A DNA stretch of 56,608 nt from Gammaproteobacteria bacterium (GTDB taxonomy: Bacteria > Pseudomonadota > Gammaproteobacteria > Eutrophobiales > Eutrophobiaceae): contig JAPOQU010000046.1 of the NCBI GenBank assembly GCA_026710545.1, forward strand, positions 1 to 56,608. Direction: 5' to 3'. Made by a program: the position numbers and the translations under genes. Under the pieces are notes generated by a model that saw nothing but the letters and a program-made list of their open reading frames with translations, made no database searches and was not told the origin of the DNA. Each line of letters starts with the position of its first letter. Position 1 is the stretch's first letter. Below are positions 17,706 through 24,864 of the stretch, piece by piece.

Positions 17706-18382
17706 TCCTGCATGTCCCCCTGCATGTCTTCCGGCGCTTCCCTGTCCCACAGGTAGTAGAAACCGGGCTCGGTGCCCAGTTCCGCGTGCATCTGGAACCA
17801 GGTATTCTCCGCCAGCAGTTCGGAGACGTTGCTGTTCTCGTCCTCTATGTCGCCGAAACTCAGGGCGTCGGCTATACAGGAATTGACACAACCCGGTGTG
17901 GCTTCGGGATCGATGCCGGGGGTGAGGCCTTGTTCCACACCGGCATCCACCCGATCGGAACAGAAGGTGCATTTCTGCGCCACGCCCATGGTGCGTTCAT
18001 CGAATTGAATCGCTTCGTTCTCGGTGGGGATATCGCCGTAGGCGAATTCCGGTTTGTCCACCTTGTAGCGGGCCTGGTAGGGGCAGGCCACGGTGCAGTA
18101 ACTGCAGCCGATACACAGGTCGTAGTCGATGGTGACGATGCCGTCCTCCCGTTGCGCGGTTGCGGTGCTGGGGCAGACGTGCATACAGGGCGGGTCCGCG
18201 CAATGCTGGCAGCCCACCGGCATGAACAGGCGTTGCACGTCGGGGAATTCGCCCCATTCGACGTCCAGCACCTTGCGCCATTGCACGCCCGGTGGGGTGG
18301 CATTGGTGTGTTTACAGGCCGCGGTGCAGGTCTGGCAGCCGACGCAGCGGTTGAGATCCGCGATCATCACGTAACGGGTCAT
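17702..18382 (-). CDS. four-cluster ferredoxin-like subunit of molybdoenzyme
   Basis: 226 residues with four cysteine groups: CVGCQTCTAAC, CQHCADPPCMHVC, CIGCSYCTVAC and CTFC...CVNSC. This is the layout of DmsB/PadC-type subunits that carry four [4Fe-4S] clusters between the molybdenum subunit and the membrane anchor. GGAG lies 8 bases before the ATG. That ribosome binding site and start are one copy of a duplicated 16-base junction separated from the upstream subunit by a palindromic repeat. Confidence 0.93.
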   Translation of the reverse strand: MTRYVMIADLNRCVGCQTCTAACKHTNATPPGVQWRKVLDVEWGEFPDVQRLFMPVGCQHCADPPCMHVCPSTATAQREDGIVTIDYDLCIGCSYCTVACPYQARYKVDKPEFAYGDIPTENEAIQFDERTMGVAQKCTFCSDRVDAGVEQGLTPGIDPEATPGCVNSCIADALSFGDIEDENSNVSELLAENTWFQMHAELGTEPGFYYLWDREAPEDMQGDMQE

Positions 18383-18467
18383 AGCCCTGCTCCGGGTAAG
18401 GGGACGGATTTGAAATCCGTCCCCGGAAAATCAGCGATTGTTACATTGCAAGTCATAACCCTGCTCC
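18378..18467. repeat. palindrome inserted in an operon junction with 16-bp flanking duplication
   Basis: The palindrome 18400-18424 has arms GGGGACGGATTT and AAATCCGTCCCC. It is flanked by GTCATAGCCCTGCTCC (18378-18393) and GTCATAACCCTGCTCC (18452-18467). Read on the minus strand, this 16-mer carries the ribosome binding site GGAG and an overlapping ATGA, the stop of the molybdenum subunit and start of the iron-sulfur subunit. Duplication let both genes keep their signals. Confidence 0.8.
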
Positions 18468-21200
18468 TATCCTGGTGACATAGACCTTGGTGCCGTCGAT
18501 ACTGGAACCGCCGCCGTCCAGCGAGTCCACGTTCATGGGGACCAGGGCATTCAGCCCGGGCCGTTTCAGGTCTTTGGCAAACGGCATCTTCCACTGGCCG
18601 AACTGGGCGATCATCACCACCACGTCGGGCCGTACCCCCTGGCGCAGGCGGGCATAGCCGCGGGTGGAATTGACCGGCGAGGTGACCTCGATGAGGTCGC
18701 CTTCCTCGATACCCATTTCCCTGGCCCTGCCGGCATTCATGACGACACCGTCGTGGCCGTACACGTTATCCGCCACTTCCTTTATCAGTTGTATGCCGAC
18801 GTTGCCTCCCCAGGCGTATTGCATGCTGCGTCCAGTCAACAGCCAGAACGGGTAGTCCGCGGCCTTGACGTCGTGGTTGCGTTCGATGATCTCATCCCAG
18901 AGCCTGTTCAGGTCCTCGAATTCCGGCAGGGGTTTGTATTCTTCCAGTTGCTTGTCCCACCAGTGCACCCCGGTCTCATGCAGGCGGTTGGCCAGTTGTT
19001 TGCCCATACGGAAATAGCGTTCCTGGTACGGCAGTTCAAAACGCAGCCCCAGGTCCTCCAGCTTGTGGTACAGGTACCAGTTCAGGCGCGAGTAGGGGCG
19101 GGTCTTGAAGCCGTTCTGCCTGAACCAGTCCAGGTCCAGGATTTCCTTGCCGCCGGTCAGGTCATGGCTGGCGGCCTTGCTTACCGCGTTCCAGATATCA
19201 TCCTGGGAGTGTTCCTTGTCCGGCTCCAGGGCGAAGTCATAATCGTCTGTCTGCAGGGGGATGCCGCACACGCCGGCGTTGATCGCGCCGTTATAGGCTT
19301 CCAGCAGACCCGTGCGCCGGGCCAGCTCGTTGGCGATCCAGCTGAAGTCCTTCGCCTCGTGCAGCGGTTCTATTACCGCCTGGCGCAGGGCCCAGCCTTC
19401 CGATTCCCAGTGGTTCTCCATGTAGTGCCCGCCGCCGATGCGGTGTAACTGGTCGCTCTCCAGGTCCGTCGCCTCCGGCATGATCACGTCGGCGAAGTGG
19501 TTAGTCTCATCCAGGGTGTAGGCGAACGCAGCAACAAAAGGAAACTCCGCCATCGCATCCCCCATCCTGTTTGTTTCGGAATGGGAAATGGCAGGGTTGC
19601 ATTTATAGACGAACCAGATATCCGGCGGGTTCGGTTTCGGCCAGCTTTCCGCTGCCCGGCCCTGCAGCCGCAACCAGGCCAGGGTCGTGGAGCCGAACAG
19701 TTGTGCGCCCATCTTGCTGCCGCCCATGGGGGTCAGGCTGTTGTGGGCATGGCGGGTGAAGGGGTTGGCGTCCCAGCCTTCCTTATCGGTCGGGGTAAAC
19801 GTATGGGTCATGAAGCCGTCTTCACCGGCTTCCACGGTCAGCGACCTTTCCCAGTCCGTATCGCCGGCCACGTGGGTGGTGCTGCCCAGCATGCCGCCGG
19901 ACACCTCCAGCGCGCCTACCAGCACCTGCATCATGGTATGGGCCCAGACGCACTCGTACGCGCCCCAGCCGTTGTTGACGGATTTACCCAGTACCGTCGC
20001 CACCGGACGGAACGGCAGTTCGCGCCCGTCCACTATCTCGGTCTCGCCGATATGGGCGTGGGCCAGGTATTCATTGGTGATGCGGCGGATGGTCGCGGCC
20101 GGGACTTCGGAAATCTCCGCAGCCCATTCCGGGGTCTTGTCGGCCAGCAGTTGCCGTGTTTTTTCCAGCCCGGTCGCTCCCTCGACGCGGTCGTAACGCC
20201 AGGTCTCCTCATCGGCGCCGACCTCGATGGCGCCGGTTACGGTAAACGTCCCGACCAGGGCCGGGTCCGCATCGGCCCGGTCGTGAGGCACGGCTCCATT
20301 TGAATTGTTGTCCCACATCAACGGTTTTTTCGTTTCCGGGTCGCGCAGGTAGAAACCGTTGGGTCCCACCAGGTAGGGGGATGCGGTGCGGTTTTTCAGG
20401 AACGGCACATCCAGCTTGTCCATGGGGGTCTCGTGCAGCAGGACGTGCAGCATGGAATACAATACCGCGTTGTCGGTCTTGGTCTTGATGGGGATCCATT
20501 CCGCGGCGTTGGCGCCGGTCACCGACAGGTGCGGTTCGAACTGTATGCGTTTCATGCCGCGCTTGCGCGCGTCGGCATGGCGCCGTACCCCGGTCACGCC
20601 CCCGGAGGCGTCGATGTTCATGCCGAATGAAATGATGTACTCGCAGCGTGGCGTATCGGGCAGGATGGTAAAGGCCCGGTGCCAGAGTTCGCCGAACATG
20701 TGCTCGGTGTGGTAACACTTGACCGTGCCGCCGGCGCCCAGGCTCTGGTCGAACGGACCCCAGGCGAACAGCAGGGCCGGAAAACTGCCCATGTACTTGA
20801 ACGGGGTGGCCGCGCCGCCGGTGGTGAAGGCCAGGCGCGGGTTGCCGTTCTCGTCCATGACGCCTTTGGCCCGGGTCGCGTTCATCTTGTCCGCGACGAT
20901 GTCCAGGGCTTCGTCCCAGCTTATCTCCACCCAGCCCGGCTCTTCGTGGCGGCCTTTCTTCGGGTTGGTGCGTTTCATGGGCCGTTTGATGCGGTCGGGA
21001 TTATACAGTTTCTGCACCAGTCCGAAGGGCTTGACACAGACCTTGCCGTCGGCGGGGTGTTCCCCTTTCAGGTCGAAATTGGGTTCTATTTTTGTGGCGA
21101 CGCCGTCAACGGTCTCGACGGTGAGTAAATCAGGACCGTTAACGCACTGGTAGCAATAGGTGGAAACCCGTTTTACTTCAGGTTCAACTTTGGCATGCAT
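18453..21200 (-). CDS. molybdopterin oxidoreductase large subunit, PadB-like
   Basis: 915 residues of the DMSO-reductase superfamily. The N-terminus has CYQC (Cys16, Cys19) and KVCVKPFG (Cys55); the third cysteine expected about four residues after Cys19 is missing (VNGPD instead). The molybdenum-cofactor regions include SFGMNIDASGG and, near the C-terminus, the dinucleotide-binding domain LLTGRSMQYAWGGNVG. No twin-arginine signal is present, so it acts in the cytoplasm. Together with the next two genes it forms a three-subunit enzyme resembling phenylacetyl-CoA:acceptor oxidoreductase (PadBCD). That specific reaction is suggested by the Cys-poor N-terminus and lack of a signal, and is only a guess at substrate. 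AAGGGGGA precedes the start. Confidence 0.82.
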   Translation of the reverse strand: MHAKVEPEVKRVSTYCYQCVNGPDLLTVETVDGVATKIEPNFDLKGEHPADGKVCVKPFGLVQKLYNPDRIKRPMKRTNPKKGRHEEPGWVEISWDEALDIVADKMNATRAKGVMDENGNPRLAFTTGGAATPFKYMGSFPALLFAWGPFDQSLGAGGTVKCYHTEHMFGELWHRAFTILPDTPRCEYIISFGMNIDASGGVTGVRRHADARKRGMKRIQFEPHLSVTGANAAEWIPIKTKTDNAVLYSMLHVLLHETPMDKLDVPFLKNRTASPYLVGPNGFYLRDPETKKPLMWDNNSNGAVPHDRADADPALVGTFTVTGAIEVGADEETWRYDRVEGATGLEKTRQLLADKTPEWAAEISEVPAATIRRITNEYLAHAHIGETEIVDGRELPFRPVATVLGKSVNNGWGAYECVWAHTMMQVLVGALEVSGGMLGSTTHVAGDTDWERSLTVEAGEDGFMTHTFTPTDKEGWDANPFTRHAHNSLTPMGGSKMGAQLFGSTTLAWLRLQGRAAESWPKPNPPDIWFVYKCNPAISHSETNRMGDAMAEFPFVAAFAYTLDETNHFADVIMPEATDLESDQLHRIGGGHYMENHWESEGWALRQAVIEPLHEAKDFSWIANELARRTGLLEAYNGAINAGVCGIPLQTDDYDFALEPDKEHSQDDIWNAVSKAASHDLTGGKEILDLDWFRQNGFKTRPYSRLNWYLYHKLEDLGLRFELPYQERYFRMGKQLANRLHETGVHWWDKQLEEYKPLPEFEDLNRLWDEIIERNHDVKAADYPFWLLTGRSMQYAWGGNVGIQLIKEVADNVYGHDGVVMNAGRAREMGIEEGDLIEVTSPVNSTRGYARLRQGVRPDVVVMIAQFGQWKMPFAKDLKRPGLNALVPMNVDSLDGGGSSIDGTKVYVTRIGAGL

Positions 21201-21227
21201 CCGTAGTTCCCCCTTCTATATTCACAT

Positions 21228-21257
21228 GGATGAACAGGATAAACAGGATAGAAGATT
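21228..21257. repeat. AACAGGAT short tandem repeat
   Basis: GGATGAACAGGATAAACAGG followed by ATAGAAGATT. On the minus strand this reads TATCCTGTTTATCCTGTTC, a sequence I recall as scattered in environmental proteobacteria. A worn half (TTATCCTGTTTTA) is seen near 28848. Confidence 0.4.
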
Positions 21258-21267
21258 CTGGTTCAGG

Positions 21268-21462
21268 TTACGCCGCGCGGTTGTGGGTGATGGCCTCGCG
21301 CAACCCATCCAGCAGCCCTTCCAGGTGCGCCATGCGTTCGCGCAAATCAGCCATTTGTTCTCGCAGGGTAGCTATGTCACGCCGCATCTCTCGTTGTGCC
21401 GCGTAATTCTGTACAGCCAGCATAACACCAACTGTAATGATACCGATTAATTCAGGGGTCAT
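21268..21462 (-). CDS. small membrane-anchored coiled-coil protein
   Basis: 64 residues: one N-terminal membrane helix (LIGIITVGVMLAV) followed by a charged heptad-rich stretch (REMRRDIATLREQMADLR, then ERMAHLEGLLDGL) predicted as a coiled coil. Similar small proteins of this build are common in environmental gammaproteobacteria, but I know no function. A good ribosome binding site (GTAGGAAA, 7 bases before the ATG) supports it as a real gene. Confidence 0.6.
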   Translation of the reverse strand: MTPELIGIITVGVMLAVQNYAAQREMRRDIATLREQMADLRERMAHLEGLLDGLREAITHNRAA

Positions 21463-21551
21463 ATTTTGTTTCCTACAATATCAGGTTTTCCATAGAACTT
21501 ACTACACTCAGTCTAGCAGGTTTGACCCTCGTATTCAATCCGCAGTCATCG

Positions 21552-21959
21552 TCAGGCATCGACCACAGCCGTTGCAGTAATCTCGATCAGAAACTCCGGC
21601 ATGGCCAGGGCATCTATGCCCAGCAAGGTATTGGCCGGCAGGTGGTCCGGGTCGAAATAGCGGCTCATGGCCGCGCCGATGGGCGGTATTTTATCCGGGT
21701 TGTAGTCCACCACGTAAACATCCAGGCGCACTACGTCTTTCATGGTGGCGCCCGCCGCGGCCAGGGTGGATTTTATGTTTTCCAGGGCCTGGGCCGTCTG
21801 CGCTTCCAGGTCGTCCCCGCCTACCAGGTTCATGTCCTTGTCCCAGGCAGTCTGCCCGGCGCAATGGATGATCTTTGTCCCCGTGGAGACGACAACCTGG
21901 GAAAAACCGAATTGAGCGGAAGGCCAGACGTCGTCGGGTTGGATATGCTGATTTGCCAT
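21552..21959 (-). CDS. Rid (YjgF/YER057c/UK114) family protein without the catalytic arginine
   Basis: 135 residues, the usual length for a Rid trimer subunit. Family features are HCAGQTAWD near residues 32-40, a run LENIKSTLAAAGATMKDVVR, and the C-terminal FLIEITATAVV. The canonical imine deaminase RidA has an arginine in PARxx near position 105; here the same place reads PANTLLG (Asn110), so it is more likely one of the Rid subfamilies with another or unknown reaction. It is divergently placed to a tandem pair of TBDR genes. AAGGTGAC lies before the ATG. Confidence 0.88.
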   Translation of the reverse strand: MANQHIQPDDVWPSAQFGFSQVVVSTGTKIIHCAGQTAWDKDMNLVGGDDLEAQTAQALENIKSTLAAAGATMKDVVRLDVYVVDYNPDKIPPIGAAMSRYFDPDHLPANTLLGIDALAMPEFLIEITATAVVDA

Positions 21960-22044
21960 GTGTCACCTTTATAGTTGTGCAATTGCAACGCTGTTGCGGA
22001 AATTGTTGCCATCAGACATTTATCATAGTATATTTATGAGTCGT

Positions 22045-22054
22045 TTACATGTAA
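22045..22054. promoter_or_regulatory. TTACATGTAA palindrome in divergent promoter region
   Basis: The AT-rich region 21960-22134 between the Rid gene and the first tandem receptor holds the 10-base perfect palindrome TTACATGTAA. It is a plausible operator serving both directions, but there is no second copy or linked regulator here. Confidence 0.3.
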
Positions 22055-22134
22055 GCCTTTTTATTGTATAAGACACAAAAGTCAATACAATTTCAATATA
22101 ATTTCCAAGTTTAAACGGATAGTAGGGGAGAACC

Positions 22135-24642
22135 ATGCTTCAAACTACAGTTAACCGTTCGGCCAAGCTGCTGAAACTCTCTCTGATCGCATTTCTGCTA
22201 AGCCCGGTCACACTGGTATTTGCACAGGGTAGCGCCCTTGAGGAAGTGATCGTTACCGCGCAGAAACGTGAGCAGTCCATCCAGGACGTAGGCATTGCCA
22301 TTACCGCGTTTTCCGGCGAGCAACTGGATGCCCTGGGCATTACTGACAGCACAGCCATTGCTGAGTTCACCCCTGGCGTGCACATTTCCGGCAACAACGC
22401 CGGTTACACACAGCAGTACACTATCCGCGGCGCCACCCAAAATGACTTCAACGACCTGGCGGAGGCGCCCAATGCGGTCTATGTGGATGAAGCCTACCAG
22501 GCAGCAGGCCAGGCCCAGTTGTTCTCCCAGTTCGATATGGAGCGGGTGGAAATACTGAAAGGCCCCCAGGGCACGTTGTTCGGTCGTAACGCAACCGGCG
22601 GACTGGTGCACTACGTCACCAAGAAGCCTACGGACGAGTTTGAAGGCTACGGCGATATCCAATACGGCCGCTATGATACAGTGCGTTTTGAAGGCGCGGT
22701 CAGTGGCGCCCTGACTGAGGGTATCAAGGCCCGGATTTCCGGATTTTATCGCAGCCATGACCCGATCCTGAAGAATGTTTTTACTCCTGATGATCTGCCG
22801 GAGACCCCGGCTTTCCTGGCAAGTCAGGGACGCGGCCCTCTCAATGGTTCACTGGATGGCCAGGCCGATTTGTGGTCTGAGGATTCCCATGCAATCCGCA
22901 GCCAGGTAGTGCTTGAACCCAGCGATACAGTCCAGATAGAGATCAAGGGCCAATATGCCAAGCGCGTTACTTCATCCGGCCCCTACCAGAACGTCGCCAC
23001 GATCAGCGAAGTCGATGCCAAAGGCCGAGTGGTCAACACCTTGTACTCCAATGAGCAGACCAATCCCCAATCCTGTGAACAACTGGTGGTTGGTACGACT
23101 GATTGTTATGGCAATCCATTCTTTGCAGGCTCACCGCTCGACCTGGACTTTGATCCGTTTCGTCCGGCTCCGGATACGGATTTTTTTGGATATAAGGATC
23201 GTGATGGTATCGAAGGACTGACTACTTCCACCGACCATGCCCTGTCCGACTATGATACCTATGAGATCTGGAGTGTTACCGGCAAAGTGAGTATTGACTT
23301 GAATTTTGCCACCCTGGTTGCCGTGCTCAACTACTCGGACCAGGATAAGGATACTTCACTGGACGTTGATGCAGGGGCGGGGCCACAGTTGATCGTGACC
23401 GGCGATTCGGTCATCGACTGGTATACCCAGGAACTGCGGCTTGAAGGCGAGGAGGACCGTTACCGCTGGATATTCGGCACCTATCTCATGAGTATCGACG
23501 GCGAGTTCTCCCAGAACCTGTCGGACACAATCGGCGGCATCAATGTCTTCGGCGCGAGTCCACCGCCTAACGGCGCTGGAGTCGCACATTTGTATCTGGA
23601 TGGTTCATTCGATGCGTTTCTGAAGACTAAATCCTTCTCCCTGTTCGGCCAGGTGGATTATGATCTGACCGACAGGTTGATGTTCTCCCTGGGTGCTCGC
23701 GGCATCTGGGAGAAAAAGGATTACGAATTTTACAGTAATCTTTTCATCAATACCCGTGATGCAACAGTGGAAGGTCTCAGGAGCGGAGATACGCCGGTGG
23801 CTCCATTTTTTCCAAACCACGAAGAAACGACGGATGATTTTCTCTGGTCGGGCAGGGTCGGGTTGCAGTATGCCCATAACGACGACCTGATGCTCTATGC
23901 CAACTTTAACCGCGGTGTGAAGGCAGGCAGTTGCAATTCGCCGTTGCTGACGTTCCTGACCCCGGCAGAATACTGTTATGACGAGGAGATATTGCTGGCC
24001 TATGAGGTAGGCTTCAAATCCACCTTGATGGACGGCAGAGCCCGAGTAAACGGTTCGTTTTACTATTATGATTATTCCGATTACCAGGTATTCCAGTTTA
24101 TCGGTACTTCCGGCGCCGTGTACAACTCCGATGCTGAATACTACGGCGGCGAGGTAGAGATCTACGCCAACCCCATCGACAACCTGGACCTGATCTTAGG
24201 TATCGGCTACATCGATCCGACCGTGAAAGACGTAGGTATTGCCGCTTCATTTGAACCGGACGGCAGTATCAGCCGGGTAATCCGTGACGTGGAACCGTCA
24301 TTCACTCCGGAGGTGCAGTTCAATGCCCTGGGCCGCTACACCTGGCCTTTGACAGTAGGCGGCAGTGTGGCGCTGCAGGTGGACGGCAACTATGCTTCGT
24401 CCGCGTTCCACAACATCAATAATTTCGATACCCACTACATGCCCAGCTACTGGCGCGGCAACGCCAGCCTGTCCTGGTACAGCGCCGACGAGCGCATTGA
24501 GGTAACCGGATTTATCGATAACTTCTCCGATACTCGCAACGTGAATATCGGATTCGAACTGGCTGCAGTCTGCGGTTGTGACGAGCAGTCCGTCGGCTTT
24601 CCTCGTACCTACGGCATCAAGCTGAGGTACAATTATTTCTAG
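22135..24642 (+). CDS. TonB-dependent receptor (2), first of a tandem pair
   Basis: 835 residues. Signal peptide to about VTLVFAQG, then ALEEVIVTAQKREQSIQD, a plug domain with RVEILKGPQGTLFGRNATGG, and a beta-barrel ending LRYNYF with aromatic last residue. GGGGAG lies a few bases before the ATG. The protein is clearly paralogous to its downstream neighbour throughout: both share GATQNDFNDLAEAPNAVY, DTIGGINVFGASPPPNG (GDTV.. in the second) and the C-terminal NFSDTRN.NIGF. Its own palindromic repeat and a strong terminator follow, so it is transcribed alone. It probably imports an organic nutrient; the ligand is unknown. Confidence 0.95.
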   Translation: MLQTTVNRSAKLLKLSLIAFLLSPVTLVFAQGSALEEVIVTAQKREQSIQDVGIAITAFSGEQLDALGITDSTAIAEFTPGVHISGNNAGYTQQYTIRGATQNDFNDLAEAPNAVYVDEAYQAAGQAQLFSQFDMERVEILKGPQGTLFGRNATGGLVHYVTKKPTDEFEGYGDIQYGRYDTVRFEGAVSGALTEGIKARISGFYRSHDPILKNVFTPDDLPETPAFLASQGRGPLNGSLDGQADLWSEDSHAIRSQVVLEPSDTVQIEIKGQYAKRVTSSGPYQNVATISEVDAKGRVVNTLYSNEQTNPQSCEQLVVGTTDCYGNPFFAGSPLDLDFDPFRPAPDTDFFGYKDRDGIEGLTTSTDHALSDYDTYEIWSVTGKVSIDLNFATLVAVLNYSDQDKDTSLDVDAGAGPQLIVTGDSVIDWYTQELRLEGEEDRYRWIFGTYLMSIDGEFSQNLSDTIGGINVFGASPPPNGAGVAHLYLDGSFDAFLKTKSFSLFGQVDYDLTDRLMFSLGARGIWEKKDYEFYSNLFINTRDATVEGLRSGDTPVAPFFPNHEETTDDFLWSGRVGLQYAHNDDLMLYANFNRGVKAGSCNSPLLTFLTPAEYCYDEEILLAYEVGFKSTLMDGRARVNGSFYYYDYSDYQVFQFIGTSGAVYNSDAEYYGGEVEIYANPIDNLDLILGIGYIDPTVKDVGIAASFEPDGSISRVIRDVEPSFTPEVQFNALGRYTWPLTVGGSVALQVDGNYASSAFHNINNFDTHYMPSYWRGNASLSWYSADERIEVTGFIDNFSDTRNVNIGFELAAVCGCDEQSVGFPRTYGIKLRYNYF

Positions 24643-24650
24643 CAGGAACA

Positions 24651-24674
24651 GGGGACAGATTTAAATCTGTCCCC
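24651..24674. repeat. GGGGACAGATTT palindromic element
   Basis: A perfect 24-base palindrome with arms GGGGACAGATTT and AAATCTGTCCCC, 9 bases after the receptor stop and just before the terminator. Confidence 0.9.
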
Positions 24675-24686
24675 CGGCGTTTATAA

Positions 24687-24719
24687 AAAAACCGGGGTCA
24701 TCCCCGGTTTTTGTTTTTA
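24687..24719 (+). terminator. intrinsic terminator of receptor (2)
   Basis: Stem AAAAACCGGGG and CCCCGGTTTTT with loop TCAT, followed by GTTTTT. This is a classic Rho-independent terminator between the two tandem receptor genes. Confidence 0.9.
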
Positions 24720-24864
24720 AAGGTGACACGCCGCAAAAGCAGTGGCAGGAAAAAAAGGAAAATTGCAATCGGATGTTATGGTTCCTATAATCTGTAGATA
24801 GTCTTCATTAGTATTAGCAAATACGACCAATCACAAGACTGCTCACGGGCTGGGGGGCTGAGTA

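Noticed and set aside
17706..17972. Extended start of the membrane anchor subunit
   Set aside because: The extension is the iron-sulfur gene read in another frame; the ATGA overlap at 17702-17705 is the true junction.
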